Source: Anaerosacchariphilus polymeriproducens (lineage in GTDB: Bacteria; Bacillota; Clostridia; Lachnospirales; Lachnospiraceae). From it: a stretch of DNA of 64,000 nt. The first letter of the stretch is position 1. Every line of letters starts with the position of its first letter. The stretch spans positions 1 to 64,000 of the forward strand of contig NZ_QRCT01000007.1 of NCBI RefSeq assembly GCF_003363435.1, read 5' to 3'. The notes under the pieces are model-generated. The model made no database searches, was not told the origin of the DNA, and saw only the letters and a program-made list of their open reading frames with translations. The position numbers and the translations under genes are program-made. Below are positions 16,014-25,597 of the stretch, in pieces.

Positions 16014-17090
16014 ATGAGTAGTTATTTTTTGTGTGACGAATATAATGAAATGGAGCCATATGTTCCAGGTGAGCAGCCTAATGATAGGGAATATATAAAA
16101 CTAAATGCGAATGAATCTTCGTTCAAACCATCTGCAAAAGTACTTGAAGCAATATCAAATCAAGAAATTAATGGAATGAGTCATTATTCGGATCCTCATT
16201 GCATGGTATTAAGAGAAGCAATTGCAAAGGTATACAAGGTCAATACGGATCAGGTCTTTGTTGGGAACGGAGCAGATGAAGTCTTAGGTTTTCTGTTTTT
16301 GAGCTTTTTTAAGCCAGGAATGAAAGTATGTTTTCCTGATATTACCTACGATTTTTACAGAACATATGCAAAAACATATCGATTAGATATGCTTCAGATT
16401 CCATTAAAGGAAGACTTCACCATAGATGTTGATGATTATATTAAATCTGATCGGGATGTTATCCTTGCAAATCCTAATAACCCTACAGGAATAAGACTTT
16501 CAGTTGAAGAGATCGAACGTATCGTGGCAGCAAATAAGAAACGAATGGTAATTGTTGATGAGGCATATGTAGATTATGGTAATGAATCATGTGTATGTTT
16601 AGTTGATAAATATCCAAATCTTGTGGTTGTTCAGACTTTTTCTAAGTCCCGGAATATGGCTGGAGCAAGAATTGGTTATGCGATATCATCTAAGGATATT
16701 ATTGAAGATTTGAATAATATTAAATTTACTTTTAATCCTTATAATTTAAGTTCCCTGGCATTGGCGGCGGGAACTGCAGCTATCCAGGATACCGATTATC
16801 TTATCAAATGTATTCAGGAAGTTATTAAAAATAGGGAATATTTAGAAAAAGAATTGATTGAACTGGGATTTCAGTCAATTAATACACATACAAATTTTGT
16901 ATTTGTTACGCATCCATACATTTATGCTGGTTTGTTAGAAAAGGAATTAAAAAAAAGAGGAATATTAGTAAGACATTATTCTCAAGAACGAATTGATAAT
17001 TATTTAAGAATTACAATTGGTACAAAAGAAGAAATGGTGAAAGTAGTGAATGCGTTAACTGAAATTTTAAAATTTTTTAAAAAATCTTAG
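16014..17090 (+). CDS. HisC-like class I/II aminotransferase
   Basis: A 358-residue PLP enzyme of the histidinol-phosphate aminotransferase family. Visible landmarks are NANESSF near the N-terminus, NPNNPTG at about 153-159, DEAYVDY at about 182-188 and the PLP lysine Lys211 in TFSKSRNMAGARIGYA. There are no histidine biosynthesis genes here, so it more likely removes an alpha-amino group from an imported amino acid or its hydrolysis product, giving a 2-oxo acid for the 2-hydroxyacid dehydrogenase encoded 11 bases downstream. GAGGAGGTGA precedes the ATG. Substrate specificity cannot be read from sequence. Confidence 0.87.
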   Translation: MSSYFLCDEYNEMEPYVPGEQPNDREYIKLNANESSFKPSAKVLEAISNQEINGMSHYSDPHCMVLREAIAKVYKVNTDQVFVGNGADEVLGFLFLSFFKPGMKVCFPDITYDFYRTYAKTYRLDMLQIPLKEDFTIDVDDYIKSDRDVILANPNNPTGIRLSVEEIERIVAANKKRMVIVDEAYVDYGNESCVCLVDKYPNLVVVQTFSKSRNMAGARIGYAISSKDIIEDLNNIKFTFNPYNLSSLALAAGTAAIQDTDYLIKCIQEVIKNREYLEKELIELGFQSINTHTNFVFVTHPYIYAGLLEKELKKRGILVRHYSQERIDNYLRITIGTKEEMVKVVNALTEILKFFKKS

Positions 17091-17101
17091 AGGAGAGAAA
17101 A

Positions 17102-18076
17102 ATGAGAAAAATTGTAATTAGTGATACCCCGGAAGTAATGGAGAATGATTATAAAGTAATGTACCAAGCTATTTTAAATATTATACCGGATGCGGAAATT
17201 AAGTTGTATCCATATGAAGATGAAGAAGGATTAGTAAATGCACTAGAAAATGCAGAAGGTCTTCTTACTACCTTCCTTCCTATTAACCGAAAATTATTAC
17301 ATCAGACAAAGAGTCTGAAATGTGTATCGATTAGTGCGGCAGGTTATCAAAATGTAAATTTAGAAGATGCAAAGGAATTTGGAGTCGCAATTTGTCATAT
17401 TGCTGAATATTGTACGGATGAGGTAGCAGAACACACTTTGGCCTTTATGCTGGGATTAAACCGAAATCTGAAGTATTACGGCAATCGAATTGAGAAGGAT
17501 CATATATGGAGATATCATGAAATTGATGGAGGCAGACCATTAAAAGAGCAAACGCTTGCAATTTTTGGATTTGGTAAGATTGGGCAGGCGGTGGCAGTTC
17601 GAGCTAAAGCTTTTGGCATGAAAGTAATCGCCGTGGATCCATATTTATCAAAAGAAATTGCACAAAATCTTGATGTAATGTTAGTTGATAAAGAGCAGGC
17701 ATTAAGAGAAGCTGATATTATTTCAAATCATATGAATCTGACAGAAGAGAACTATCATTATTTCAATTTAGAAGCATTTGAAAAAATGAGAAAACATCCG
17801 TTTTTTATTAATGTAGGACGGGGAGGAAGTGTGAACGAAGCCGATTTGATAGAAGCTTTAGACAGAGAACTGATTAAAGGAGCAGGATTAGATGTATTGG
17901 AAGAGGAAGAACCGGTTCTAAAAGGACACCCAATCTTAAATCGGGATAATGTACTAATAACACCACATAGTGCATTTTACTCCGACACATCCTTCGAAAA
18001 ACATCGAAGAATCAGTGGTGAAAACTTAGCTTATTATTTAACTGGCAACAAGGAAAAAGTATTTGAACTAGTTTAG
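17102..18076 (+). CDS. D-isomer specific 2-hydroxyacid dehydrogenase
   Basis: A 324-residue NAD-dependent dehydrogenase. The Rossmann motif is GFGKIGQAV, the NAD-binding second part has INVGRGGSVNEADLI, and the catalytic His is in TPHSAF. It should interconvert a 2-oxo acid and a 2-hydroxy acid, and with the aminotransferase encoded just upstream it makes an amino acid to 2-hydroxyacid route of the kind used in reductive amino-acid fermentation. AGAGGAGAG precedes the ATG. Phosphoglycerate dehydrogenase is an alternative family label but there is no serine pathway context. Confidence 0.87.
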   Translation: MRKIVISDTPEVMENDYKVMYQAILNIIPDAEIKLYPYEDEEGLVNALENAEGLLTTFLPINRKLLHQTKSLKCVSISAAGYQNVNLEDAKEFGVAICHIAEYCTDEVAEHTLAFMLGLNRNLKYYGNRIEKDHIWRYHEIDGGRPLKEQTLAIFGFGKIGQAVAVRAKAFGMKVIAVDPYLSKEIAQNLDVMLVDKEQALREADIISNHMNLTEENYHYFNLEAFEKMRKHPFFINVGRGGSVNEADLIEALDRELIKGAGLDVLEEEEPVLKGHPILNRDNVLITPHSAFYSDTSFEKHRRISGENLAYYLTGNKEKVFELV

Positions 18077-18114
18077 TAGCTTATGAATTAAGAGAAAGAA
18101 TTGAGGAAGATCAC

Positions 18115-19281
18115 ATGAAAAGAATAGTTCTGAGTGGAAAGGCAATTGTAATAGGTCCGGATTCCCTAAAATACTTAAGACAGGTGGAGTGCAGGCACGC
18201 ATTTATTGTAACAGGCGGAAGTTCCATGGAAAAATCCGGTGTTATCAGAAGGGTTAAAAGATATCTTAAAGAATCTAATAGTAAAGTAACGGTATACTCG
18301 GGAATCAAAAAAAATCCGACCATTGATGAAGTAATGGAAGGGGTTGAATGTATGAAAAGAGAAACCCCGGATCTTGTATTGGCTATTGGCGGCGGTTCAG
18401 CAATGGATGCTGCCAAGGCAATGCTTTTATTTTATGAGTTTCCTGAATTAAATTTTGATAATGTTTTGTCACGGATACAAAAAGGATTAATTCCTAAAAA
18501 TCGGAAAACAGAATTAATCTGTGTGGCTACAACCTCTGGAACTGCTTCAGAAGTAACAAGAGGTACCGTGATAACAGATGCCAAAAAGGAGTTAAAGGTT
18601 CCAATCATGACAGATTGTTTAAGACCTGATATAGCAATTTTAGATCCGGTGCTTACAATGACTATGCCGTTTCATATCGCTGCGGAGACCGGAATGGACG
18701 CATTAACACATGCAATAGAGGCATATACCAATCACAATTTAGATGATTTTAATGAGGGGTTGTGCCGGGCAGCGATTGAAGGATTGATGCAATGGCTGCC
18801 GATATCTTGTACGGATGCAACACTGGAAAGCAGAGAAAAGGTACATAATTATCAGGCTATGGCTGGAATAGGTTTTGCTAATGTTGGACTTGGCATGGTG
18901 CATGGAATCGCACATTCTTACGGTGCTATATTTAATCTGGGACATGGTTTAGCGAATGCCATTATATTACCGTATGTTTTAGAATATAACAGAAGAAATA
19001 ATTTAGTTGCAGAGAAATTAGAAAACTTGTCTTACCATTGTAAATGTAATGATATTGTAGATAGTATAAGAAAGATGCGAGAAGAGCTTCAGATTCCAAA
19101 CTGTTTTTATGATGCGGGATTATCGGAAGAAGAGTATCTATCAAAATTTGATAAACTTGTAGAACATTCCATGTTGGGAGCCACGAAAGTAAATCCTGTA
19201 GAAGTGGACATAGAGGTAATGAAAGAAATGGTCGCACTTACCTATTACGGTAAGCCAGTAAATGATAAGGGAGTGGTTTGA
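18115..19281 (+). CDS. Iron-containing alcohol dehydrogenase
   Basis: A 388-residue group III alcohol dehydrogenase. It has the GGGSAMDAAK nucleotide motif, TTSGTASEVT, and the metal ligands Asp and His in DALTHAIEAY plus two His in MVHGIAHSYG and NLGHGLANA. Enzymes of this group reduce aldehydes or semialdehydes, including 4-hydroxybutyrate dehydrogenases. Its stop overlaps the start of the class III aminotransferase, which typically makes a semialdehyde, so the pair likely converts an omega-amino acid to an omega-hydroxy acid. TTGAGGAAG precedes the ATG. Confidence 0.88.
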   Translation: MKRIVLSGKAIVIGPDSLKYLRQVECRHAFIVTGGSSMEKSGVIRRVKRYLKESNSKVTVYSGIKKNPTIDEVMEGVECMKRETPDLVLAIGGGSAMDAAKAMLLFYEFPELNFDNVLSRIQKGLIPKNRKTELICVATTSGTASEVTRGTVITDAKKELKVPIMTDCLRPDIAILDPVLTMTMPFHIAAETGMDALTHAIEAYTNHNLDDFNEGLCRAAIEGLMQWLPISCTDATLESREKVHNYQAMAGIGFANVGLGMVHGIAHSYGAIFNLGHGLANAIILPYVLEYNRRNNLVAEKLENLSYHCKCNDIVDSIRKMREELQIPNCFYDAGLSEEEYLSKFDKLVEHSMLGATKVNPVEVDIEVMKEMVALTYYGKPVNDKGVV

Positions 19282-20558
19282 TGAAATCTATGTATGAGAG
19301 GGCAACAAAAGTAATGCCTCCTGTTGCGAACAGGGCTACAACGCTTGGAGTCATTAATTCTGAAGATTATTACTTATATACAGAGGATGGCAGAAAGATA
19401 TTGGATTTTGCCAGTGGTGTAGCAGTTAACAATTTGGGGAATAAGAATAAAAAAGTAGTGGAAGCAGTGAAAGAGCAGCTCAACACGATGATTCATGTTG
19501 GACATAATGTTGTATATTATGAATCTTATGTAGCTTTGGCAGAAAAGCTTGTTGAATTAACGGGCGGAGATACCATGGTATATTTCAGTAATTCCGGAGC
19601 AGAAGTGAATGAAGGTGCGTTGAAGTTAGCTAAATACATAACAGGGCGTCCAGGAATTATTTCCTTTAAAAATTCTTTTCATGGAAGGACAATAGGCTGT
19701 TGTTCCATAACAGGTTCCAGTTCCGCCTATCGGAAATATTATGAACCATTGATGCCGGGCGTTTATTGGGCAGATTATGCGAACTGCTATCGATGTCCAT
19801 TTGGAAAAGAGAAATGTCATTGTAATATGGAATGTTTAAAACAGTTTGATAGTATCTTCCATAAATTAATTGATCCGGCTTGTATTGCTGCAATGATCGT
19901 GGAACCGGTACAGGGAGAAGGGGGATATATTGTACCACCAAAAGAGTTTTTGCAAGGGTTAAGAAGGATTTGCGATAAACATGGTATACTTTTAATTTAT
20001 GATGAAATCCAGACGGGTATTGGCAGGACAGGAGAACTGTTTGCTTATCAGACGTTTGATGTAAAGCCAGACATTCTTACCTCTGCGAAAGCATTAAGCG
20101 GGGGAATTCCATTAGCAGCTTTAATTGCAAAGAAAGAATTTATGAGGAAGTGGCCTGCCGGTGCGCATGGTGGAACCTTTGGCGGAAATCCGCTTGCCTG
20201 TGCAGCAGCGTTGAAGACATTAGAAATTATTGAAGAAGAAAATCTATTAGATAATTGTAAGACTATGGGAAAATATCTCATGGAAAGCTTATATTCTTTA
20301 CAAGAAAAGTACACAGATATCATTGGGGAAGTACGGGGAATCGGCTTGATGTGTGGGATTGAATTTGTAGATGAACAAGGAAATCCCGATGGAGAACTAG
20401 CAAGTTATATAAAAAAGAAGGCATTAGAAGAAGGTCTTCTGCTACTGACCTGTGGAAGTGATCATAATGTAGTCCGTTTTATAGCACCATTAACAGTGAC
20501 AGAGAAAGAAATTGATCAGGCGGTGTTGATTATTGATAAGGTTATAGCTGAAAAATAA
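19281..20558 (+). CDS. Class III aminotransferase (GABA/ornithine type)
   Basis: A 425-residue PLP aminotransferase of the 4-aminobutyrate / ornithine / acetylornithine group. It has NSGAEVNEGALKLA, the Cys-rich NCYRCPFGKEKCHC segment found in several class III enzymes, the cofactor Asp in YDEIQTGIGRTG and the PLP lysine in TSAKALSGG. It likely takes a terminal amino group, producing a semialdehyde for the Fe-dehydrogenase encoded immediately upstream. The ATG at 19281 overlaps the preceding stop (TGATG) and has AAGGGAG six bases upstream. Last gene of the operon; no clear terminator follows. Confidence 0.9.
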   Translation: MKSMYERATKVMPPVANRATTLGVINSEDYYLYTEDGRKILDFASGVAVNNLGNKNKKVVEAVKEQLNTMIHVGHNVVYYESYVALAEKLVELTGGDTMVYFSNSGAEVNEGALKLAKYITGRPGIISFKNSFHGRTIGCCSITGSSSAYRKYYEPLMPGVYWADYANCYRCPFGKEKCHCNMECLKQFDSIFHKLIDPACIAAMIVEPVQGEGGYIVPPKEFLQGLRRICDKHGILLIYDEIQTGIGRTGELFAYQTFDVKPDILTSAKALSGGIPLAALIAKKEFMRKWPAGAHGGTFGGNPLACAAALKTLEIIEEENLLDNCKTMGKYLMESLYSLQEKYTDIIGEVRGIGLMCGIEFVDEQGNPDGELASYIKKKALEEGLLLLTCGSDHNVVRFIAPLTVTEKEIDQAVLIIDKVIAEK

Positions 20559-20583
20559 TGAAAGACGATAGTTTTACTTAGTC

Positions 20584-20611
20584 TTGACATACGAACAAAT
20601 ATTATGATAAT
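20584..20611 (+). promoter_or_regulatory. Promoter of DUF6506 gene
   Basis: Perfect TTGACA (20584-20589), 16-base spacer and GATAAT (20606-20611). It implies a leader of about 120 bases before the ATG at 20742. Confidence 0.55.
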
Positions 20612-20741
20612 GTGTGTAGAAATACATAAAAAATCATAAATAAGAACGGACAAGCAATCATATTTATTGTTTTTAATGTACCTTAAATAATCATATTTAA
20701 ATTTTGTCATAGTGACATTGAATTGAAAGGAAGGAATAAAT

Positions 20742-21044
20742 ATGAAACTTAAAGCAGCGTTTATGTTTATAGCTCCAGAAGCTAATCCCAAGAACCACAA
20801 AACAGTAGTAGATACCCCAAACGTATCATTAACTGTAGTAGGCGTTGATAATTATCAAGAAGCTGAAAAAGTAGCAATTGAATTAGCTGAGGAAGGCATT
20901 ACCGCAATAGAACTTTGTGCTGGATTCGGAATAGAAGGTACTGCAATAGTAAATAGAGCAGTAAAAGGGAAGGCAGTCATAGGTGCTGTTAGATTTGATA
21001 ATCATCCAGGTTTCAACTATAAAAGTGGAGATGAATTATTCTAA
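20742..21044 (+). CDS. DUF6506-type small protein
   Basis: A 100-residue cytoplasmic protein resembling the DUF6506 family, with conserved-looking segments FMFIAPEANP, GVDNYQEAE, GITAIELCAGFG and GAVRFDNHPG. The family has no assigned biochemical role as far as I know. It may form an alpha/beta sandwich with a conserved Cys-Gly motif. AAAGGAAGG precedes the ATG. It has its own promoter and terminator and lies between the amino-acid catabolic operon and the aconitase-like gene, which suggests but does not prove a metabolic link. Confidence 0.75.
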   Translation: MKLKAAFMFIAPEANPKNHKTVVDTPNVSLTVVGVDNYQEAEKVAIELAEEGITAIELCAGFGIEGTAIVNRAVKGKAVIGAVRFDNHPGFNYKSGDELF

Positions 21045-21082
21045 TACCTTATTAAAACTTATTAAGTTCTTAGTAATTTATA

Positions 21083-21137
21083 AAAGAGTGTTACTCATAA
21101 CTAATTTTTAGTTATGGGGCGATGCTCTTTTTCTTTA
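21083..21137 (+). terminator. Intrinsic terminator after DUF6506 gene
   Basis: AAAGAG (21083-21088) pairs with CTCTTT (21125-21130), with an inner CATAACT/AGTTATG stem and a T-rich tail. Confidence 0.7.
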
Positions 21138-21199
21138 TAAAAAATCATTTTTCCGCTGAGTCTTATGAAATCATAATGTACTGTTCTTTTTCGCCTTTA

Positions 21200-21229
21200 C
21201 TTGCAATATAGCGGATGTGCAAGTATAAT
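21200..21229 (+). promoter_or_regulatory. Promoter with embedded inverted repeat before hydratase gene
   Basis: TTGCAA (21201-21206), 17-base spacer, perfect TATAAT (21224-21229). An inverted repeat CTTGCA (21200-21205) and TGCAAG (21218-21223) spans the -35 box and abuts the -10 box. A repressor bound here would block the promoter. Confidence 0.6.
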
Positions 21230-21267
21230 ATAAAATTGATAATGAAAAAAACTAAGGAGGCCAATCA

Positions 21268-23550
21268 ATGAAATTATACCAAAGCGGTGCATATTTAATC
21301 AATGGTACCGAAATAATTCCAGATAGTCAAGATACACGGGCAGTTTTGCAAAGTAAGACAGGCAGTGCGCCAGCCCAAGAAGAGGCAGCTAAGAATACAA
21401 TTGCTTATCGTATTTTAGAGGACCATAATACTTCCGGTAATATGGAGAAACTAAAAATTAAATTTGATAAATTAACTTCACATGACATTACTTTTGTAGG
21501 AATCATACAAACAGCAAGAGCTTCCGGTTTGGAAAAATTCCCTGTTCCGTATGTTCTGACTAATTGTCATAATAGTTTGTGTGCAGTAGGCGGAACGATT
21601 AATGAGGATGATCATATGTATGGTCTGACTTGTGCAAAAAAATATGGCGGTGTCTATGTGCCTCCGCATCAAGCAGTCATTCACCAATATGCAAGGGAAA
21701 TGCTTGCCGGTGGTGGAAAAATGATTTTGGGCTCGGATAGTCATACCCGATATGGAGCCCTTGGAACCATGGCGATGGGTGAAGGTGGTCCCGAGTTAGT
21801 GAAACAGATATTATCTCAGACATATGATATTAATATGCCGAAGGTGGTAGGCGTTTATTTGACGGGAACACCAATGAAAGGTGTAGGGCCACAAGACGTT
21901 GCTCTTGCTATAATTGGAGAAGTTTTTGCAAATGGTTATGTAAATAATAAAGTTATGGAATTTGTTGGCCCTGGTGTTGCGAATTTAAGTGTTGATTTCC
22001 GTATCGGAGTTGACGTTATGACGACAGAGACCACATGTCTTTCCTCAATCTGGAAAACAGATGAAAAAGTGAAAGAATTTTATGAGATTCATGGAAGAGT
22101 AGAGGAATACGAAGAATTGAATCCTGGACAAGTTGCATATTATGATGGAATGATTGAGATTGATTTAAGCGAAATCAAACCAATGATTGCAATGCCATTC
22201 CATCCAAGTAATACGTATACGATTGAGGAACTTAATGCTAATCTGTTAGATATTTTGGATGAATGTGAAAAACGTGCTCTTACAAGTCTTGGAGATTCCG
22301 TAGAATTCTCATTAAAAGATAAAGTGAAGAATGGAAAACTATATGTAGATCAAGGTATTATTGCAGGATGTGCAGGTGGTGGATTTGAAAATATAGCGGC
22401 AGCAGCAGATATATTGAGAGGCGCAAGTATTGGACCCGACGAATTTACATTAAGTGTATATCCGGCAAGTACGCCAATCTACATGGAGTTAGTACGGGAT
22501 GGAGCGATTGCTGATTTGATGGCAACCGGTTCCGTTGTAAAGACTGCTTTCTGTGGACCATGTTTTGGTGCAGGTGATACTCCTTCCAATAATGCGTTCA
22601 GTATCCGTCATACGACAAGGAACTTTCCAAATCGTGAAGGATCTAAGTTACAAAATGGACAGATTTCTTCTGTTGCACTGATGGATGCACGTTCAATTGC
22701 TGCAACAGCTGCGAATAAAGGATATTTGACAGCAGCAACTGACATAGATGTTGAATATACGAACCCGAAATATTTCTTTGATAAAACAATATATCAAAAC
22801 CGTATTTATGACAGCAAAGGGGCAGCAGATGCTTCTGTTGATATTAAGTTTGGTCCGAACATTAAAGACTGGCCGGAAATGTCTCCTCTAGGAGATAATA
22901 TGGTATTAAAAGTAGTTTCCGAAATTCATGATCCTGTTACCACGACAGATGAATTGATTCCTTCTGGTGAAACATCTTCTTATCGTTCCAATCCACTTGG
23001 TCTTGCTGAGTTTACATTATCTCGTAGAGATCCGGCTTATGTAGGACGTGCCAAAGAAGTGCAATTAGCTGAAAAGGCTAGAGTTGCAGGAGAAAATCCA
23101 GGAGAAGCTTTTGAAGAAATTGTTCCTGTGATTGAAAAAATTAAAAAGCATAATTCAGAGATTACAAGTGAAAATATGTGTATAGGAAGTACCATTTTTG
23201 CTGTAAAACCAGGAGATGGTTCTGCGCGTGAACAGGCTGCATCTTGCCAAAAAGTACTTGGCGGCTGGGCAAACATCGCAAATGAATATGCAACAAAACG
23301 TTACCGTTCCAATCTAATCAACTGGGGTATGCTTCCATTTCTTATTGAAAAGGGAGAACTACCATTTAAGAATTCGGATTATATTTTTATTCCTGGAATA
23401 AGAAAAGCTGTTGAAAAGAAAGAGTCCGAACTAAAAGCTTATGTTGTAGGAGATACAATGAAAGAATTTACATTGAAGCTGGGTGAATTGACGGATGACG
23501 AAAGAGAAATTATATTAAGAGGATGCTTGATTAATTTTAATAAAAAATAA
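21268..23550 (+). CDS. Aconitase-family hydratase (YbhJ-like)
   Basis: A 760-residue aconitase-superfamily enzyme. Three likely [4Fe-4S] cysteines are seen, one in CAGGGFENI and two in [10 protein letters not shown]; the GSDSHTRYG motif binds substrate in the N-terminal part, and the C-terminal swivel-type domain follows. The cluster motifs differ from true aconitase (which has GSCTNS), placing it in the poorly characterised hydratase branch. It probably adds or removes water on a hydroxy di- or tricarboxylic acid, but the substrate is unknown. AAGGAGG precedes the ATG. Transcribed alone from its own promoter, with its own terminator; no citrate-cycle genes are near. Confidence 0.85.
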   Translation: MKLYQSGAYLINGTEIIPDSQDTRAVLQSKTGSAPAQEEAAKNTIAYRILEDHNTSGNMEKLKIKFDKLTSHDITFVGIIQTARASGLEKFPVPYVLTNCHNSLCAVGGTINEDDHMYGLTCAKKYGGVYVPPHQAVIHQYAREMLAGGGKMILGSDSHTRYGALGTMAMGEGGPELVKQILSQTYDINMPKVVGVYLTGTPMKGVGPQDVALAIIGEVFANGYVNNKVMEFVGPGVANLSVDFRIGVDVMTTETTCLSSIWKTDEKVKEFYEIHGRVEEYEELNPGQVAYYDGMIEIDLSEIKPMIAMPFHPSNTYTIEELNANLLDILDECEKRALTSLGDSVEFSLKDKVKNGKLYVDQGIIAGCAGGGFENIAAAADILRGASIGPDEFTLSVYPASTPIYMELVRDGAIADLMATGSVVKTAFCGPCFGAGDTPSNNAFSIRHTTRNFPNREGSKLQNGQISSVALMDARSIAATAANKGYLTAATDIDVEYTNPKYFFDKTIYQNRIYDSKGAADASVDIKFGPNIKDWPEMSPLGDNMVLKVVSEIHDPVTTTDELIPSGETSSYRSNPLGLAEFTLSRRDPAYVGRAKEVQLAEKARVAGENPGEAFEEIVPVIEKIKKHNSEITSENMCIGSTIFAVKPGDGSAREQAASCQKVLGGWANIANEYATKRYRSNLINWGMLPFLIEKGELPFKNSDYIFIPGIRKAVEKKESELKAYVVGDTMKEFTLKLGELTDDEREIILRGCLINFNKK

Positions 23551-23556
23551 AGGATG

Positions 23557-23598
23557 GGAGTGCTGTGTAATGACTTAATGTCATGAAGCAGCACTTTT
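23557..23598 (+). terminator. Intrinsic terminator after hydratase gene
   Basis: AGTGCTG (23559-23565) pairs with CAGCACT (23589-23595), inner stem ATGAC/GTCAT, short T run. Confidence 0.75.
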
Positions 23599-24212
23599 AT
23601 ATTCTATATTAAAAAGCAAAGTTAAGTTAGAAGACTTAAATATTTTGAAAAAATAAAAAATATATTCAAAAAAGACAGTTTAAAACAATAACAGAAATAA
23701 ATAGTCGAAATTATAAATAAAATGACGGAAATAGAATTGACAATTAAAAGGATATCTGTTATATTATATTTGTAATTACAAAACATAAATTCCAAAAAAG
23801 GTACCGGGAATGGAAATAAGAGGTGAGTCCATTGGAAATGCAAGATTCTAGTATCATCAATATGAACGTGGTAGGGCATATGGATTTCCTGAAAATAAAG
23901 TTATTGAAAGCATATCCGTTTTAGAGTGAAAAATGATAAAGATAATCGAAGGATTAAGAATACGGATTTTTGAGTGTAAAAGATGTCATCATATTGAATA
24001 ATACCACATGATTTTTATGAAGAGAAGGAGTAGATTGTAGTCAGGAAATGTTTACAAGGATAACTTCGATTAATTCAATAAAGTTAATAAAATTAAATAT
24101 AAAAACTGCTGCAAAAGGTTTGCGGCAGTTTTTTAGGCTCAATTTCAATACATTCATTTAAGTTAAGACGGTTGTTGATTTAAGAATACAGAAAAAGTTC
24201 CGCTATGTATCA
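23599..24212. other. Gene-poor stretch with micro-ORFs, palindrome and a terminator
   Basis: About 610 bases without a convincing gene. It holds a palindrome TTTGTAATTACAAA (23769-23782), a 30-codon frame from TTG 23832 to 23924 preceded by AGAGGTGA six bases upstream, a 22-codon frame 23933-24001 ending in a C-x2-C-H-H motif, and a strong terminator at 24101-24137. Ribosome site plus terminator suggest that something is transcribed here, either a small peptide gene, a small RNA or the remnant of a decayed gene. Confidence 0.45.
24101..24137 (+). terminator. Intrinsic terminator in gene-poor region
   Basis: Stem of AAAACTGC-type arms (24101 region with 24121-24134) containing CTGCTGCAAA and TTTGCGGCAG, then T6. 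It is the end of an unidentified plus-strand transcript. Confidence 0.7.
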
Positions 24213-24968
24213 TTAGTCAAACACACGAAAATCACCATTTTCCGGAATCCAAATAAATTCTTGATATCCTTCATTTAAAACCGCTTTCTTTAAGTCTTCC
24301 CGAGTCAGTCGACAGTGATTCCAGGCCTCCATGTGAATTGCACAAAAGATAGAATTAGTCATAAGCTTACATATTTTCATTATATCGTTTGTGCTCAGGG
24401 TGATGGCTCTACCGAGCGAAAATTTGGCTTCTCCACAATATCCAACAATAACTTTTGGTTGATGTAATGTAATAATTTCGGAAATACAAGGGAAAAAGAC
24501 AGTATCACCAGTAATATATACCGCAGGTTCATTTGCAGATTTTAAAATAAAACCAGAAGAAGGTCCCATTGTGGCACCGATAGCTCCATGTCCGTGCTTG
24601 GCTTTCGTTCGAATAAATTCAATTCCTTCAAAGGAAAAAGTCTCTTTGATTTCATGTATCTTCGTAAAATTATGGGATCTTAATTTTTTTACATCTTCTG
24701 TTTGACAAAGCATGGGCTTATCTTTTGGTAAGGCCAAGATTGCGGCTTCATCAAAATGATCCCGGTGGGTGTGGGTGAGAAGTATCATATCACAATCTGT
24801 TAAACTTTCCAAAGATAGAGGAAGTGGAACTAAGGGATTTAGTGTATGATTTGGCACATTTTTAATGGGCGCGAGTGTGTTCGCTTGACTGAACATAGGA
24901 TCGACCAGAATTTTTTTGCCGTTATAATATATCAAATGGGTTGCATGTCGTATTAATTGAATCTTCAT
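24213..24968 (-). CDS. MBL-fold metal-dependent hydrolase (UlaG-like)
   Basis: A 251-residue metallo-beta-lactamase-fold protein. The metal motif HTHRDHFD is at about residues 66-73; further ligands are likely His in KHGHGAIG, Asp in ITGDTVF and His in AIHMEAWNH. It resembles the UlaG/YycJ-like group of cytoplasmic hydrolases with lactone or phosphodiester substrates, and the actual substrate is unknown. AAGGAGG lies nine bases before the ATG. It is divergently transcribed from an Lrp-type regulator, which may control it. Confidence 0.85.
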   Translation of the reverse strand: MKIQLIRHATHLIYYNGKKILVDPMFSQANTLAPIKNVPNHTLNPLVPLPLSLESLTDCDMILLTHTHRDHFDEAAILALPKDKPMLCQTEDVKKLRSHNFTKIHEIKETFSFEGIEFIRTKAKHGHGAIGATMGPSSGFILKSANEPAVYITGDTVFFPCISEIITLHQPKVIVGYCGEAKFSLGRAITLSTNDIMKICKLMTNSIFCAIHMEAWNHCRLTREDLKKAVLNEGYQEFIWIPENGDFRVFD

Positions 24969-25096
24969 TAGTTTGTTCCTCCTTGATGATTGTCGTAAGT
25001 TTTTGTTTGTGCTATATTTATTTTAACAAAAAATTCACTTGATAGGTTCAAGATATTAGGAAGTAGAACTTGATTTATGAAAGGATTTGCAAAGTT

Positions 25097-25510
25097 ATGC
25101 TTGATTCAACAGATTTTAAAATATTAGAAATACTGCAAAAGTATGGACGTATGCAATGGAAGGAAGTTGGTAAATACGTTCATATGAGTGGCCAGGCTGT
25201 AAAAAATCGTATTCAATCAATGGAAAATTTAGGGATTATAGAGGGATATACAGTAAAAGTAAATCTAGAAAAAATGGGAAATAAGATGGAAGCTTTTGTT
25301 ATGGTTTTCATGAAATCGACGGATCATATTGGCTTCAGAAGATTTCTTAAAGCAAATGCATCTGTTTTAGAGGCTTGCCGTATTAGTGGTGAAGGATGCT
25401 ATATACTTAAAGTACAAGTAGAGAGTTATCAGCATTTGAACCAATTTTTAGATGAATTATTGATTTGGGCAAATTATAAAGTTAATATTACAATTGAAAG
25501 AGTTATATAG
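25097..25510 (+). CDS. Lrp/AsnC family transcriptional regulator
   Basis: A 137-residue Lrp-type regulator: N-terminal helix-turn-helix (about 1-60, LDSTDFKILEILQKYGR ... KNRIQSMENLGII) and a C-terminal RAM domain that binds amino acids and drives oligomerisation. The start MLDSTDFKIL is the family-typical beginning; AAAGGA lies 12 bases upstream, a little far, and a TTG at 25070 is an alternative. It is divergent from the MBL hydrolase gene across a 128-base region, the usual place for autoregulation and control of the neighbour. Confidence 0.9.
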   Translation: MLDSTDFKILEILQKYGRMQWKEVGKYVHMSGQAVKNRIQSMENLGIIEGYTVKVNLEKMGNKMEAFVMVFMKSTDHIGFRRFLKANASVLEACRISGEGCYILKVQVESYQHLNQFLDELLIWANYKVNITIERVI

Positions 25511-25536
25511 GAAATGCAGCAGAATTAAAAGAAAAT

Positions 25537-25573
25537 CTATTGATACTTCGGTACATCAATAGGTTCTTTTTTT
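25537..25573 (+). terminator. Intrinsic terminator after Lrp gene
   Basis: CTATTGAT (25537-25544) pairs with ATCAATAG (25555-25562) around a TTCG tetraloop, followed by a T run. Confidence 0.8.
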
Positions 25574-25597
25574 GAGTCTAATTAAATAAGATAGTTT

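Noticed and set aside
16014-17090. Histidine biosynthesis gene hisC
   Set aside because: No other his genes are near; the operon is catabolic in content and regulator type.
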